Source of the DNA: Actinomycetota bacterium
GTDB lineage: Bacteria; Actinomycetota; Actinomycetes; Nanopelagicales; Nanopelagicaceae
Assembly: GCA_009705165.1 (NCBI GenBank)
Contig: WLCU01000026.1
Location: 1 to 10,088 of the forward strand
DNA: 10,088 nt
Reading direction: 5' to 3'
Shown piece after piece: positions 1 to 7,586 of the stretch. Within the stretch, counting starts at the first letter, position 1; every line of letters begins with the position of its first letter. Position numbers and translations under genes: made by a program. The notes beneath the pieces are model-generated. The model was not told the DNA's origin, ran no database searches, and saw only the letters and a program-made list of their open reading frames with translations.

Positions 1-45
1 AATTGTTGAAGCTAATGCTTTTCCATCCAGAATTTGTGCGCTCAT
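1..45 (-). CDS. folD: FolD, bifunctional methylenetetrahydrofolate dehydrogenase/cyclohydrolase (N-terminal 15 codons only)
   Basis: Only the first 15 codons are inside the window; the gene runs off the left edge. They read MSAQILDGKALASTI, which matches the typical FolD N-terminus (AQILDGK followed by an Ala-rich start of helix 1). FolD is cytosolic and interconverts 5,10-methylene-THF and 10-formyl-THF, the one-carbon donor used by PurN and PurH encoded just upstream, so the neighbourhood supports the call. The ATG lies 21 bp beyond the purH stop. Upstream is AGGATAGG, which could serve as a Shine-Dalgarno, but the same bases contain TAGGAT exactly 7 nt before the ATG, so a separate leaderless start is also possible. 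No catalytic residues are visible, so the identification rests on a short match plus synteny. Confidence 0.8.
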   Translation of the reverse strand, partial: MSAQILDGKALASTI

Positions 46-52
46 AGCACCT

Positions 53-58
53 ATCCTA
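53..58 (-). promoter_or_regulatory. Possible -10 hexamer TAGGAT for a leaderless folD transcript
   Basis: On the minus strand TAGGAT fits TANNNT and ends exactly 7 nt before the folD ATG, the spacing expected when transcription starts at the first base of the start codon. The same spacing occurs at the two divergent starts near 7573. No good -35 box is seen about 17 nt further upstream. The overlapping AGGA and AGG could instead be a ribosome-binding site on a readthrough purH-folD mRNA; sequence alone does not separate the two. Confidence 0.35.
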
Positions 59-66
59 ATCGCCCT

Positions 67-1605
67 TTAGGCGTGAGAGAAGTGACGTACGCCTGTGAAG
101 AACATCGCAATACCGGCAGATTTAGCTGCTGCAATGACTTCTTCATCGCGAACGCTTCCACCTGGTTGCACTATTGCAACCACACCGGCATCAAGCAAAA
201 TTGAAAGACCATCTGCAAAAGGAAAAAATGCATCGCTGGCTGCAACGCTTCCTCTTACGCGATCACCCGCGCGTGCAACTGCAAGCCGAGCCGAATCAAC
301 GCGGTTAACCTGGCCCATTCCAATTCCTACTGATGCAGTATTTTTCGCTAATAAAATCGCGTTGCTTTTAACACTTCGCACACTCCGCCAAGCAAATTCA
401 AGATCTTTCAGAGTCTGCACATCAACTGGACCACCAGAAACTTGTTGCCAATTCTCTGGAGAATCTCCCGGCGCATTAATCAAATCGGTATCTTGGAGCA
501 AAATGCCGCCAGATACTGGGCGTAGTTCCACATCTGAAATTGTTGGGATTTCACATTTAAGAATTCTGATATTCGCTTTTTTCTTTAAAATTTCAAGTGC
601 ATCTTCATCATAATCAGGTGCAATTAGTACTTCAGTGAATACTTCAGAAAGTGGAGTTGCCATCGCTAGATCTACTTTTCTGTTAGCTGCAACGACTCCA
701 CCAAAAGCAGAAATTGGATCACATTCATGTGCATGCTGATATGCAACTGCAACACCAAGTGCGCACACTGCTATTCCGCAGGGATTTGCATGCTTCATTA
801 TTGCTACCGCAGGATCACGGTGATCTAAGACCGCCCGCCAGGCAGATTCGGCATCGGTATAGTTATTAAAAGACATCTCTTTACCGTGAAGTTGAACCGC
901 GTTAACAATGCCAGCAGGTCCGCCGGAATATATGGCCGCATTTTGATGTGGATTTTCACCGTAACGTAAAGTATTTTCTCGATGCCAGATGCGACCGAAC
1001 CATCCTGGAAGTTTTTCGTCGCTGCCTAGCCAATTAGCAACTGTTAAATCGTATTCGGCAGTTGTTCTAAAGGTTTCAAGGGCTAATTGACGGCGTTCAT
1101 CAAACGTAAAACCCCCAGCTTTAACCGATGCAAGCAGTTGGTCATATTGGGAAGTCTGACAAATAACGGCGACTGAGCCATGGTTTTTGGCTGCTCCGCG
1201 TAACATCGATGGGCCACCGATATCTATCTGTTCAATACATCCAGCAAAATCAGTACCTGAAGCGATTGTTGCTGCAAACGGGTAAAGGTTAATTACTACT
1301 AAATCAAATGGTTCAATATCTAATTCTTTAATTGCATCTAAGTGTTCAGGGTTATTTTGATCCGCCAGAATTCCAGAGTGCACACGGGGGTGCAAGGTCT
1401 TAACGCGTCCCCCCATAATTTCAGGAAAACCTGTGTATTGACTGACTTCGGTAACCGCAATTCCTGCAGCTTGAAGATTCTTAGCAGTTGATCCCGTGGA
1501 AAGTATTTCTACGCCAGCATTACTAAGAGCTGCACCAATTTCTAACAAACGGTCTTTGTCGTAAACACTGAGCAGTGCTCTGCGAATTTTCTTACGTTCA
1601 GACAT
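67..1605 (-). CDS. purH: PurH, bifunctional AICAR transformylase/IMP cyclohydrolase
   Basis: This cytosolic enzyme performs the last two steps of IMP synthesis: formylation of AICAR with 10-formyl-THF, then ring closure of FAICAR to IMP. The 512-residue product is the usual family length. The N-terminal MGS-like cyclohydrolase domain (about residues 8-190) shows SVYDK, STGSTAK, the GGRVKTLHP segment with Lys69, NLYPF with Tyr108, DIGGPSMLRGAAKNH with Asp128 and Lys140. The C-terminal AICAR transformylase domain shows RYGENPHQ (214-221), NNYTDAESAW, the catalytic Lys271-His272 pair in IMKHANPCG, SAFGGVVA and the closing DAFFPFADG and TGVRHFSH motifs. The ATG overlaps the end of purN by 8 bp and has a GGAG ribosome-binding site 4 nt upstream, so the two are translationally coupled. 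No lesion is visible. Confidence 0.98.
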   Translation of the reverse strand: MSERKKIRRALLSVYDKDRLLEIGAALSNAGVEILSTGSTAKNLQAAGIAVTEVSQYTGFPEIMGGRVKTLHPRVHSGILADQNNPEHLDAIKELDIEPFDLVVINLYPFAATIASGTDFAGCIEQIDIGGPSMLRGAAKNHGSVAVICQTSQYDQLLASVKAGGFTFDERRQLALETFRTTAEYDLTVANWLGSDEKLPGWFGRIWHRENTLRYGENPHQNAAIYSGGPAGIVNAVQLHGKEMSFNNYTDAESAWRAVLDHRDPAVAIMKHANPCGIAVCALGVAVAYQHAHECDPISAFGGVVAANRKVDLAMATPLSEVFTEVLIAPDYDEDALEILKKKANIRILKCEIPTISDVELRPVSGGILLQDTDLINAPGDSPENWQQVSGGPVDVQTLKDLEFAWRSVRSVKSNAILLAKNTASVGIGMGQVNRVDSARLAVARAGDRVRGSVAASDAFFPFADGLSILLDAGVVAIVQPGGSVRDEEVIAAAKSAGIAMFFTGVRHFSHA

Positions 1606-2161
1606 TGCGCTCCAAAGTTGGAAGTATCAGGGCGATGGTCGCAACAATGAGACCGCGTTCAACTTTCTTAATTCTCTCATGAAGGGTTGCTTCGTCATCA
1701 CCTGGCAGAACCGGGACCTGCATCTGGGTGATGATTGGTCCTGTATCAACTCCATCATCAACCCAGTGAACCGTTGTCCCCGTAACTTGCACGCCTGCAG
1801 CAAGTGCATCACGAACTGCATGCGCGCCAGGAAAATCAGGAAGCAGCGCTGGATGGCTATTGATTGTTGGAAACCTTTGCACAAATTCAGGTGGCAAGAT
1901 TCGCATAAATCCAGCACTTACAACTAAATCTGCTTTGTATTGGGCCACTGCTTCAATAATTTCTTTGTTCCATATTTGGCGAGAAGCCCCAACTTCAATT
2001 ACTTTACTTTGGATTCCAGATTTATTAGCTCGTGCAAGTACTTGAGCCGAGCTAACATCACTAATCACTGCAACTATTTCAATATCGAGTTCAGTTGCAT
2101 CAATAATCGCCTGTGCCAAAGTTCCTGAACCAGAAGCCAAAATTACTACGCGATGCGTCAT
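1598..2161 (-). CDS. purN: PurN, phosphoribosylglycinamide (GAR) formyltransferase
   Basis: PurN transfers the formyl group of 10-formyl-THF to GAR, the third step of purine synthesis. The 187-residue product is full length. The glycine-rich phosphate-binding loop is ASGSGTL (9-15), one residue shorter than the enterobacterial form, as in mycobacterial PurN. The active-site triad is present: Asn101 and His103 in NSHPALLP, and Asp139 in GVDTGPII, followed by QMQVPV. The GDDEATLHERIKKVER segment near the C-terminus closely resembles actinobacterial relatives. Its ATG overlaps the perM TGA as ATGA, and its stop overlaps the purH start by 8 bp, placing it between the two in one coupled mRNA. A GGAAG Shine-Dalgarno sits 6 nt upstream inside the perM coding end, within a small inverted repeat. 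Confidence 0.97.
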   Translation of the reverse strand: MTHRVVILASGSGTLAQAIIDATELDIEIVAVISDVSSAQVLARANKSGIQSKVIEVGASRQIWNKEIIEAVAQYKADLVVSAGFMRILPPEFVQRFPTINSHPALLPDFPGAHAVRDALAAGVQVTGTTVHWVDDGVDTGPIITQMQVPVLPGDDEATLHERIKKVERGLIVATIALILPTLERNV

Positions 2162-3237
2162 CGCCGTCTTCCAAGACGTGGAAGAAAAAGCCCCAAAACA
2201 GCGCCAAGACCCAGTTCGGCCGCGATAGACAGCGGGAATTTCCAGACGGAAACGCCAACAGCAGACATTGCTTCAGAAAATAACGATCCACTTGCTGCAA
2301 AAGCTACTACAAATAAAATCAGAGTTGAAAACACAAGTGACTGAACAAGAATTCTTGTACTAAGTGCAACTGTCCAATTAACTATCAACGCTCCAGTAAG
2401 AACCACTATCAAAATTCCAAATAGAGCTATTGAGAATTTCTCTGTCGGCAAAGCCCCTAATAATGGGAATGCTGGAATTGCATTCAATTGAAAGTTCCAA
2501 GGAGCTACGAGTGTGTCTGCACCAACTGCAAAACCTGTTCCAGAAAAATACCCCAAAACTGCAACCACGGCATTTGGAATATAAACAATATTTAGCAGTA
2601 ACAATAAAAGGCCACCAAAAATACCTGGCTGTAAAACAACGGTGAGCGTCTTGACCGTATGGAGATGAGTAAAAATCGAAATACCTAAAACAATTGAGGC
2701 GATACCGAGCAAGAGTGCAATAGCTCGTGACCCATAAAGTACGGCTTGACCAAACATAATGCGGCGGCCGACTGTAGCTGAAGTAATTAAAACCAAAGGT
2801 AGAACAAAAATTGGCGCCATATACCAAACGGGTTTAATTGCAGTTGTAGCTGAAAAATAGGATAAAAGCATTGCGGCAATTGTGTATTGAACCGCAAAGA
2901 GAATGCGAGCAAGTGATATCAATGAACTGTCATGATCTAGTCGATCAACAATTCTTGTCATTGCATTTCTAATCGCAAGCACTGGAAAAATAACCGCACC
3001 GATCGGTAAGTACGACAAAAGCGCGGGAGTATTTGCTGGAGGTAGCAATAAATTAAAAGGAACATGATGGGCACCGAGCCAAATCCATAACGCGGCTCGT
3101 AGTGGGACTCCCGTGTTTCCAGTGGTGCTCCCAGCTGTAGCCCACGCAATAAGAGCTACAAATGAAATTGGTAGCAAAATAAGCGCGATACTGCGCACGA
3201 CTTGGGCCAATGTGGTTCCAAGTACGCGCCCGAACAT
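2158..3237 (-). CDS. perM: PerM-like DUF6350 polytopic membrane protein
   Basis: The 359-residue product is strongly hydrophobic, with about eight to ten likely membrane segments, for example near residues 13-35, 72-90, 108-130, 139-155, 166-190, 199-220, 268-290, 298-318 and 334-352. It ends in a basic PRLGRRR tail, probably cytoplasmic. Segments recalling the actinobacterial DUF6350 family are WLGAHHVPF (53-61), GFAVGADTLVAPWNF (235-249) and IPAFPLLGALP (254-264). In Mycobacterium tuberculosis the family member PerM (Rv0955), which also lies between sucD and purN, is linked to persistence and to stability of the divisome protein FtsB. A division role here is inferred from homology and position only. 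The ATG is 3 bp after the sucD stop with only a weak AGG upstream, so it probably depends on sucD translation. No enzymatic motif is visible. Confidence 0.82.
   Translation of the reverse strand: MFGRVLGTTLAQVVRSIALILLPISFVALIAWATAGSTTGNTGVPLRAALWIWLGAHHVPFNLLLPPANTPALLSYLPIGAVIFPVLAIRNAMTRIVDRLDHDSSLISLARILFAVQYTIAAMLLSYFSATTAIKPVWYMAPIFVLPLVLITSATVGRRIMFGQAVLYGSRAIALLLGIASIVLGISIFTHLHTVKTLTVVLQPGIFGGLLLLLLNIVYIPNAVVAVLGYFSGTGFAVGADTLVAPWNFQLNAIPAFPLLGALPTEKFSIALFGILIVVLTGALIVNWTVALSTRILVQSLVFSTLILFVVAFAASGSLFSEAMSAVGVSVWKFPLSIAAELGLGAVLGLFLPRLGRRR
2165..2178 (-). promoter_or_regulatory. Inverted repeat covering the purN ribosome-binding site
   Basis: The arms CGTCTT and AAGACG are perfect complements separated by 2 bases. 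As RNA the most plausible fold is a 5-bp stem with a TGGA loop. The GGAAG that serves as the purN Shine-Dalgarno (2168-2172) is partly in the loop and partly in the stem. The element lies in the last codons of perM, so ribosomes finishing perM would melt it. A coupling role is inference; the stem is short and could be a by-product of the arginine-rich C-terminus. Confidence 0.3.
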
Positions 3238-3240
3238 GTT

Positions 3241-4122
3241 TTAGCGGCCTAGAATCGCGCGCAGCAAACGCGCGGTTTCACTTGGAGTTTGCCCAACTTT
3301 CACCCCTGCAGCTTCAAGTGCATCTTTTTTAGCCTGCGCAGTTCCTGATGAACCAGAAACAATTGCACCAGCATGTCCCATAGTTTTTCCCTCTGGCGCA
3401 GTAAATCCGGCAACGTATCCAACGACTGGCTTAGTTACATACTCTGCAATGAAAGCTGCGGCACGCTCTTCAGCATCGCCACCGATTTCTCCAATCATTA
3501 CGATCGCAGTTGTTTCAGGATCATCTTGAAAAGCTTTCAGACAGTCAATATGCGTTGTGCCAATTACTGGATCTCCGCCAATACCAACTGCAGTACTAAA
3601 TCCAATGTCGCGAAGTTCATACATCATTTGGTAAGTAAGAGTTCCTGATTTTGAAACTAAACCAATTGGTCCCGCCCCAGTGATATCTGCCGGAATAATC
3701 CCGATATTTGATTTTCCTGGGCTAATTAATCCTGGACAGTTAGGCCCAACAATGCGAGTTGTTCCTTTGGTTAATGAATATGCGTAAAAACTTGCAGAGT
3801 CATGAACTGGTATGCCTTCAGTAATTACTACTACTAGCGGCATAGCTGCATCAATTGCATCAATGACGGCAGCTTTTGCAAACTTAGGTGGAACAAAAAC
3901 AACTGATGCATTTGCACCTGTTGCACTCATTGCCTCGGCAACGGTGTTAAACACAGGAAGCTGGTGGCCATCTATATCTATAACCTGTCCGCCTTTACCA
4001 GGAGTTACTCCACCAACGATTTTTGTGCCAGATGCCAACATACGGCGAGTGTGCTTGGTTCCTTCAGAACCTGTCATTCCTTGCACAATAACTTTTGTAT
4101 TTTCATTTAGGAAGATAGACAT
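3241..4122 (-). CDS. sucD: SucD, succinyl-CoA synthetase alpha subunit
   Basis: SucD binds CoA and carries the phosphohistidine of succinyl-CoA synthetase, the TCA-cycle enzyme that converts succinyl-CoA to succinate while making ATP or GTP. The 293-residue product is full length. The N-terminal CoA-binding Rossmann domain shows [12 protein letters not shown] (14-25) and GGVTPGKGG (37-45), where GKGG is typical. Later come [11 protein letters not shown] (126-136), SKSGTLTYQ (158-166), [10 protein letters not shown], and GEIGGDAEE with Glu212. The phosphorylated histidine is His250 in GHAGAIVSG. The stop codon of sucC is followed immediately by this ATG (TAAATG), with no clear Shine-Dalgarno, which suggests termination-reinitiation that would keep the two subunits near 1:1. 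PerM follows after 3 bp. Confidence 0.98.
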   Translation of the reverse strand: MSIFLNENTKVIVQGMTGSEGTKHTRRMLASGTKIVGGVTPGKGGQVIDIDGHQLPVFNTVAEAMSATGANASVVFVPPKFAKAAVIDAIDAAMPLVVVITEGIPVHDSASFYAYSLTKGTTRIVGPNCPGLISPGKSNIGIIPADITGAGPIGLVSKSGTLTYQMMYELRDIGFSTAVGIGGDPVIGTTHIDCLKAFQDDPETTAIVMIGEIGGDAEERAAAFIAEYVTKPVVGYVAGFTAPEGKTMGHAGAIVSGSSGTAQAKKDALEAAGVKVGQTPSETARLLRAILGR

Positions 4123-5286
4123 TTATTTGGCCGCCAATTCTGCAGCGCGATTAGCTGCTCCATCCATAGTGTCGAGCTGCTGTACTAGTGGGTGTGCCGC
4201 TTTATCCAAGATTGCTCGACCTTCAACAACGTTGTTGCCATCAAGGCGCACAACAATTGGCTTTGTAGCTTTTGAGCCAAGTAATTCAAGGGCTTGGACG
4301 ATTCCAGTTGCAACTGCGTCGCATGCTGTGATTCCACCGAACACATTTACAAAAACACTTTTTACATCTTTATCGCCAAGAATAATTGAGAGACCATCGG
4401 CCATAACTTGTGCAGATGCGCCACCGCCGATGTCTAGGAAGTTAGCAGGGCGAACTCCACCATGTTTTTCTCCGGCATAAGCCACAACATCAAGTGTGCT
4501 CATTACAAGACCGGCACCATTTCCGATGATTCCAACTTCGCCATCAAGTTTTACGTAGTTAAGACCTTTTTCTTTCGCTGCGGCCTCGAGTGGATTTTCT
4601 GCAGCTTGGTCAATTAATGCCTCATGATCGGGTTGACGAAAATCGGCATTGTCATCAAGGGTGACTTTGCCATCGAGTGCAATAACTTTGCCATCCTTGG
4701 TCTTAACCAATGGATTTACTTCAACCAAAGTTGCATCTTCTGATTGGAAAACTTCCCATAATTTAACCAGCACGTGTGCAACTTGATCGGCAACATCTGC
4801 CGGAAAATTTGCAGCCTTAATAATCTCGGCAGCTTTTGTTGGGCTAATTCCATCAACGGCAGATACTGGAACTTTTGCAAGTTTTTCAGGCGCAGTATGT
4901 GCAACTTCCTCAATATCCATTCCGCCAGAAACCGATGCCATAACTAAAAATGTACGGTTTGAACGATCAAGCAAAATCGCTAAGTAGTATTCAGCTTCGA
5001 TTGGAGCCGCTGCTGCAATCATCACAGTGCGAACTTCGTGGCCTTTAATATCCATTCCAAGTATTGCGCCGGCTTTTTCACGAGCATCAGCTGGATTTTC
5101 GGCAAGTTTTACTCCGCCTGCTTTTCCACGGCCTCCAACTTTTACTTGGGCCTTTACAACTACTTTGCCACCAATCTTTGTTGCTGCAGCTTCTGCTTCG
5201 TCGGCAGTTGTTGCTATTGCCGCAGCTAAAACAGGTACCCCATGCTTTTCAAAGATATCGCGAGCTTGATATTCAAATAGATCCAC
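4123..5286 (-). CDS. sucC: SucC, succinyl-CoA synthetase beta subunit (GTG start)
   Basis: SucC is the nucleotide- and succinate-binding partner of SucD. Counting from the chosen GTG, the product is 387 residues, the normal family length. It has an N-terminal ATP-grasp fold with [18 protein letters not shown] (44-61), EVNPLV (189-194) and [11 protein letters not shown] (204-214), then the ligase domain with GNGAGLVM (255-262), FLDIGGGA (283-290) and [16 protein letters not shown] (314-329). I chose the GTG at 5286 because it gives the canonical start [16 protein letters not shown] and has a GGAG ribosome-binding site 6 nt upstream. A GTG 12 bp further out would add four residues but has no ribosome-binding site at useful distance. 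The gene begins 32 bp after the pcrA stop and abuts sucD. Preference for ADP or GDP cannot be told by eye. Confidence 0.97.
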   Translation of the reverse strand: MDLFEYQARDIFEKHGVPVLAAAIATTADEAEAAATKIGGKVVVKAQVKVGGRGKAGGVKLAENPADAREKAGAILGMDIKGHEVRTVMIAAAAPIEAEYYLAILLDRSNRTFLVMASVSGGMDIEEVAHTAPEKLAKVPVSAVDGISPTKAAEIIKAANFPADVADQVAHVLVKLWEVFQSEDATLVEVNPLVKTKDGKVIALDGKVTLDDNADFRQPDHEALIDQAAENPLEAAAKEKGLNYVKLDGEVGIIGNGAGLVMSTLDVVAYAGEKHGGVRPANFLDIGGGASAQVMADGLSIILGDKDVKSVFVNVFGGITACDAVATGIVQALELLGSKATKPIVVRLDGNNVVEGRAILDKAAHPLVQQLDTMDGAANRAAELAAK

Positions 5287-5292
5287 GTATCG

Positions 5293-5296
5293 CTCC
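5293..5296 (-). promoter_or_regulatory. Ribosome-binding site GGAG that fixes the sucC start
   Basis: GGAG on the minus strand is followed by a 6-nt spacer and then the GTG at 5286. The upstream alternative GTG (5298) overlaps this site and has only an AGGA about 20 nt away, so the site decides in favour of the shorter reading. Confidence 0.7.
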
Positions 5297-5318
5297 ACAT
5301 CGTAATTAGGGCTTAATC

Positions 5319-7559
5319 CTAGAGCTTCTCAACGGGTGCATAGCGCAGCAGTAATCGCTTCTCGCCATACTGGCCAAAGTTAATTGTGGCTTCGGCCTTA
5401 TCCCCTTCGCCTGCAACTGCCACAACGGTGCCCAAACCAAATGTGTCATGTGACACACGCTCACCAATAGAAAGCGTTACTCCAGAAATCTTCTTTCCAG
5501 TTGCACGAGGTGGTGGCGCAGTTGCAACGCGCGATTTTCGGACAAGTGATGGAGATAAAGATGTAGAACTTTGATTGCGCCATTCGATTACATCCTCTGG
5601 GATCTCATCCAGAAAACGTGACGGTGGATTGTAATTAGGCGCTCCCCATGTAGATCGATATTCGGCACGCGAAATATATAAACGTTGGCGCGCACGAGTT
5701 AAACCGACATAAGCAAGTCTGCGTTCTTCTTCAATTTCATCTTTTTCACCTAGCGTGCGTGAATGCGGGAAGATTCCATCTTCCATCCCAGTTAAAAACA
5801 CCGTTGGAAACTCAAGACCCTTTGCTGTGTGAAGCGTCATCATCGTTACAACGCCACCATGATCTTCGCCTTCTGGAATTTCATCAGCATCGGCAACCAG
5901 AGAAACTTTCTCCAGAAATCCGGCCAATGAAATTTCTTCATCTTCACCTAAATCTTCAAAAGGTCGCTCTTCATACTCCATCGACACTGCAACAAGTTCT
6001 TTAAGGTTTTCTACACGGACTTCATCTTGTGGATCCGTACTATCTGCTAGCTCCTTAAGTAAACCTGATTGCTCGAGGGCTGCTTCGACAATTACTGAAG
6101 GTCTAGTTTTTGCTTCAACTAAAACATTAAGGGCGCTAATCATTGCCGTAAATTCATTAATGGATTGCGCCGCGCGTGCCGGTAAGCCTGGAGCTTCATT
6201 GCAGCGCAATAGTCCTTGCCAGAAAGAAAGTGAATGGGTTTTAGCAAAAGCATCTATGTAGTCCAGAGAAGTGTCACCGATTCCTCTTTTTGGGATATTG
6301 ATAATCCGACGAAGTGATATCTCATCCTCAAGATTTGCAAGTACGCGCAGGTAGGCAAGTAGATCTTTTACTTCGCGCCGTTCGTAAAAACGAAGACCAC
6401 CAACTACTTTGTAAGGCAGGGCATTTCGCATAAAAACTTCTTCAAAGACGCGAGATTGGGCGTTGGTTCGATAGAAAATGGCGGTGTCCCCGGGTTGTGA
6501 TTTGGATTCTTTTTGTAACTGCCTAATTTCATCGGCGATAAAAATCGCTTCATCGTGTTCGCTTTCAGCAACATATCCAACAAGTGGTGCACCAGATCCG
6601 GCATCAGACCAAAGGTTTTTCTCCTTACGGCTTTCATTTCGCGTAATCACTGCATTGGCAGCGTTTAGAATATTTTGGGTAGATCTATAGTTTTGTTCGA
6701 GCAAAACTGTTGTTGCATTTGGATAATCAAGTTCAAACTGCAAAATATTTCGAATCGTTGCCCCGCGGAAACCATAAATACTTTGATCAGCATCACCAAC
6801 TACGCATAATTCGGCGGATGCCATGCCTTCGGTTTCGGTCCCGACTAACTCTTTAACCAAAATATATTGCGCATGATTTGTATCTTGATACTCATCGACT
6901 AGTACATGACGAAAGCGCGATCTAAAACGGGCTTTGGCTTCGGGATAGCGCTGGAGAACTTCAACGGTTTTTAAGATTAAATCATCAAAATCCATAGCAT
7001 TTGCGCGCTGTAATCGTTGTTGATACACGGAGTAAACATCGGCCACTACTTGCTCAAATTGATTGCTGGCAGCATTTACATAATCTTGCGGTCCAAGAAG
7101 TTCGTTCTTTGCATTTGAAATCATGGATTGAAATTGACGTGCCGGATATCGCTTGGCATCTAAGTTGAGTTCTTTGGCAACTATTGTGATGAGTCGTAGT
7201 GAATCTGCTGAATCATAAATTGAAAAAGAGTTGCTGTAACCTAATCGGACTGCCTCTTGACGCAGAATTCGAACACAAGCAGAGTGAAAAGTTGAAACCC
7301 ACATTGATTTTGCAATTGGGCCGACTAATTCGCCAACACGTTCTTTCATTTCGCCAGCGGCTTTATTTGTAAAAGTAATTGCCAATATTTGATATGGGGC
7401 AACATTTCGGCGAGACATTAAATAAGCAATTCGCCGCGTCAAAACTCGAGTTTTGCCAGAACCTGCACCAGCAACAACTAATAAAGGCCCACCAGAGTGA
7501 GTAACGGCCTCTGCCTGCTGGGGATTGAGTCCGGCTAGCAGCGGATCAGTACTCGTCAT
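5319..7559 (-). CDS. pcrA: PcrA/UvrD-type superfamily 1A ATP-dependent DNA helicase
   Basis: This 3'-5' helicase acts in the cytosol in DNA repair and in clearing replication and transcription conflicts. From the ATG at 7559 the product is 746 residues, typical for PcrA. Motifs in order: Q-motif LNPQQAEAV (11-19), Walker A AGAGSGKT (30-37), motif Ia [11 protein letters not shown] (61-71), Walker B VDEYQDTN with Asp222-Glu223, motif [16 protein letters not shown] (255-267), motif IV EQNYRS (288-293), motif [12 protein letters not shown] (575-585), motif [14 protein letters not shown] (613-624). After a Ser/Pro/basic linker, [17 protein letters not shown] (699-715) begins the C-terminal Tudor-like domain that contacts RNA polymerase in known PcrA. 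Reading is open back to a GTG at 7640, but that adds 27 unrelated residues overlapping the divergent gene. The chosen ATG has TAGACT 7 nt upstream and no Shine-Dalgarno, suggesting a leaderless mRNA. Confidence 0.96.
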   Translation of the reverse strand: MTSTDPLLAGLNPQQAEAVTHSGGPLLVVAGAGSGKTRVLTRRIAYLMSRRNVAPYQILAITFTNKAAGEMKERVGELVGPIAKSMWVSTFHSACVRILRQEAVRLGYSNSFSIYDSADSLRLITIVAKELNLDAKRYPARQFQSMISNAKNELLGPQDYVNAASNQFEQVVADVYSVYQQRLQRANAMDFDDLILKTVEVLQRYPEAKARFRSRFRHVLVDEYQDTNHAQYILVKELVGTETEGMASAELCVVGDADQSIYGFRGATIRNILQFELDYPNATTVLLEQNYRSTQNILNAANAVITRNESRKEKNLWSDAGSGAPLVGYVAESEHDEAIFIADEIRQLQKESKSQPGDTAIFYRTNAQSRVFEEVFMRNALPYKVVGGLRFYERREVKDLLAYLRVLANLEDEISLRRIINIPKRGIGDTSLDYIDAFAKTHSLSFWQGLLRCNEAPGLPARAAQSINEFTAMISALNVLVEAKTRPSVIVEAALEQSGLLKELADSTDPQDEVRVENLKELVAVSMEYEERPFEDLGEDEEISLAGFLEKVSLVADADEIPEGEDHGGVVTMMTLHTAKGLEFPTVFLTGMEDGIFPHSRTLGEKDEIEEERRLAYVGLTRARQRLYISRAEYRSTWGAPNYNPPSRFLDEIPEDVIEWRNQSSTSLSPSLVRKSRVATAPPPRATGKKISGVTLSIGERVSHDTFGLGTVVAVAGEGDKAEATINFGQYGEKRLLLRYAPVEKL

Positions 7560-7566
7560 AGTGGTG

Positions 7567-7572
7567 AGTCTA
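7567..7572 (-). promoter_or_regulatory. Predicted -10 hexamer TAGACT for leaderless pcrA transcript
   Basis: TAGACT fits TANNNT and ends exactly 7 nt before the pcrA ATG at 7559. No Shine-Dalgarno is present between it and the start. No clear TTGACA-like -35 box is seen 16-18 nt upstream, where the sequence already lies inside the opposite gene. Inferred from spacing and composition only. Confidence 0.5.
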
Positions 7573-7573
7573 T

Positions 7574-7579
7574 TAGGCT
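7574..7579 (+). promoter_or_regulatory. Predicted -10 hexamer TAGGCT for leaderless PIG-L gene transcript
   Basis: TAGGCT fits TANNNT and ends exactly 7 nt before the ATG at 7587, mirroring the pcrA element one base away on the other strand. The stretch before the ATG has no convincing Shine-Dalgarno. The corresponding -35 position falls inside the pcrA coding start and has no consensus match. Confidence 0.5.
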
Positions 7580-7586
7580 TACCGAC

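Noticed and set aside
61..73. Small hairpin CGCC/GGCG at the purH stop codon, considered as a terminator
   Set aside because: The stem is only 4-5 bp and is followed on the minus strand by ATTAGGATAGG rather than a T-run, so it does not look like an intrinsic terminator.
95..613. 172-codon open frame on the plus strand opposite purH
   Set aside because: It lies wholly antisense to a full-length purH with all motifs intact; its translation is low-complexity Ser/Thr/Ala/Arg with no family signature.
3812..4480. 222-codon open frame on the plus strand spanning the sucC/sucD junction
   Set aside because: It is a shadow of two well-supported genes, with Ser/Thr/Pro/Ala-rich composition typical of antisense reading and no recognisable motif.
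5306..5318. Imperfect inverted repeat ATTAGGGCTTAAT between pcrA and sucC
   Set aside because: The arms are short, AT-rich and mismatched, and there is no following T-run; neither a terminator nor an operator is supported.
5316..5321. TAGGAT at the pcrA stop codon as a -10 box for sucC
   Set aside because: It fits TANNNT, but it is not at the 7-nt leaderless spacing, no -35 match lies 17 nt upstream, and sucC already has a good ribosome-binding site on the pcrA transcript.
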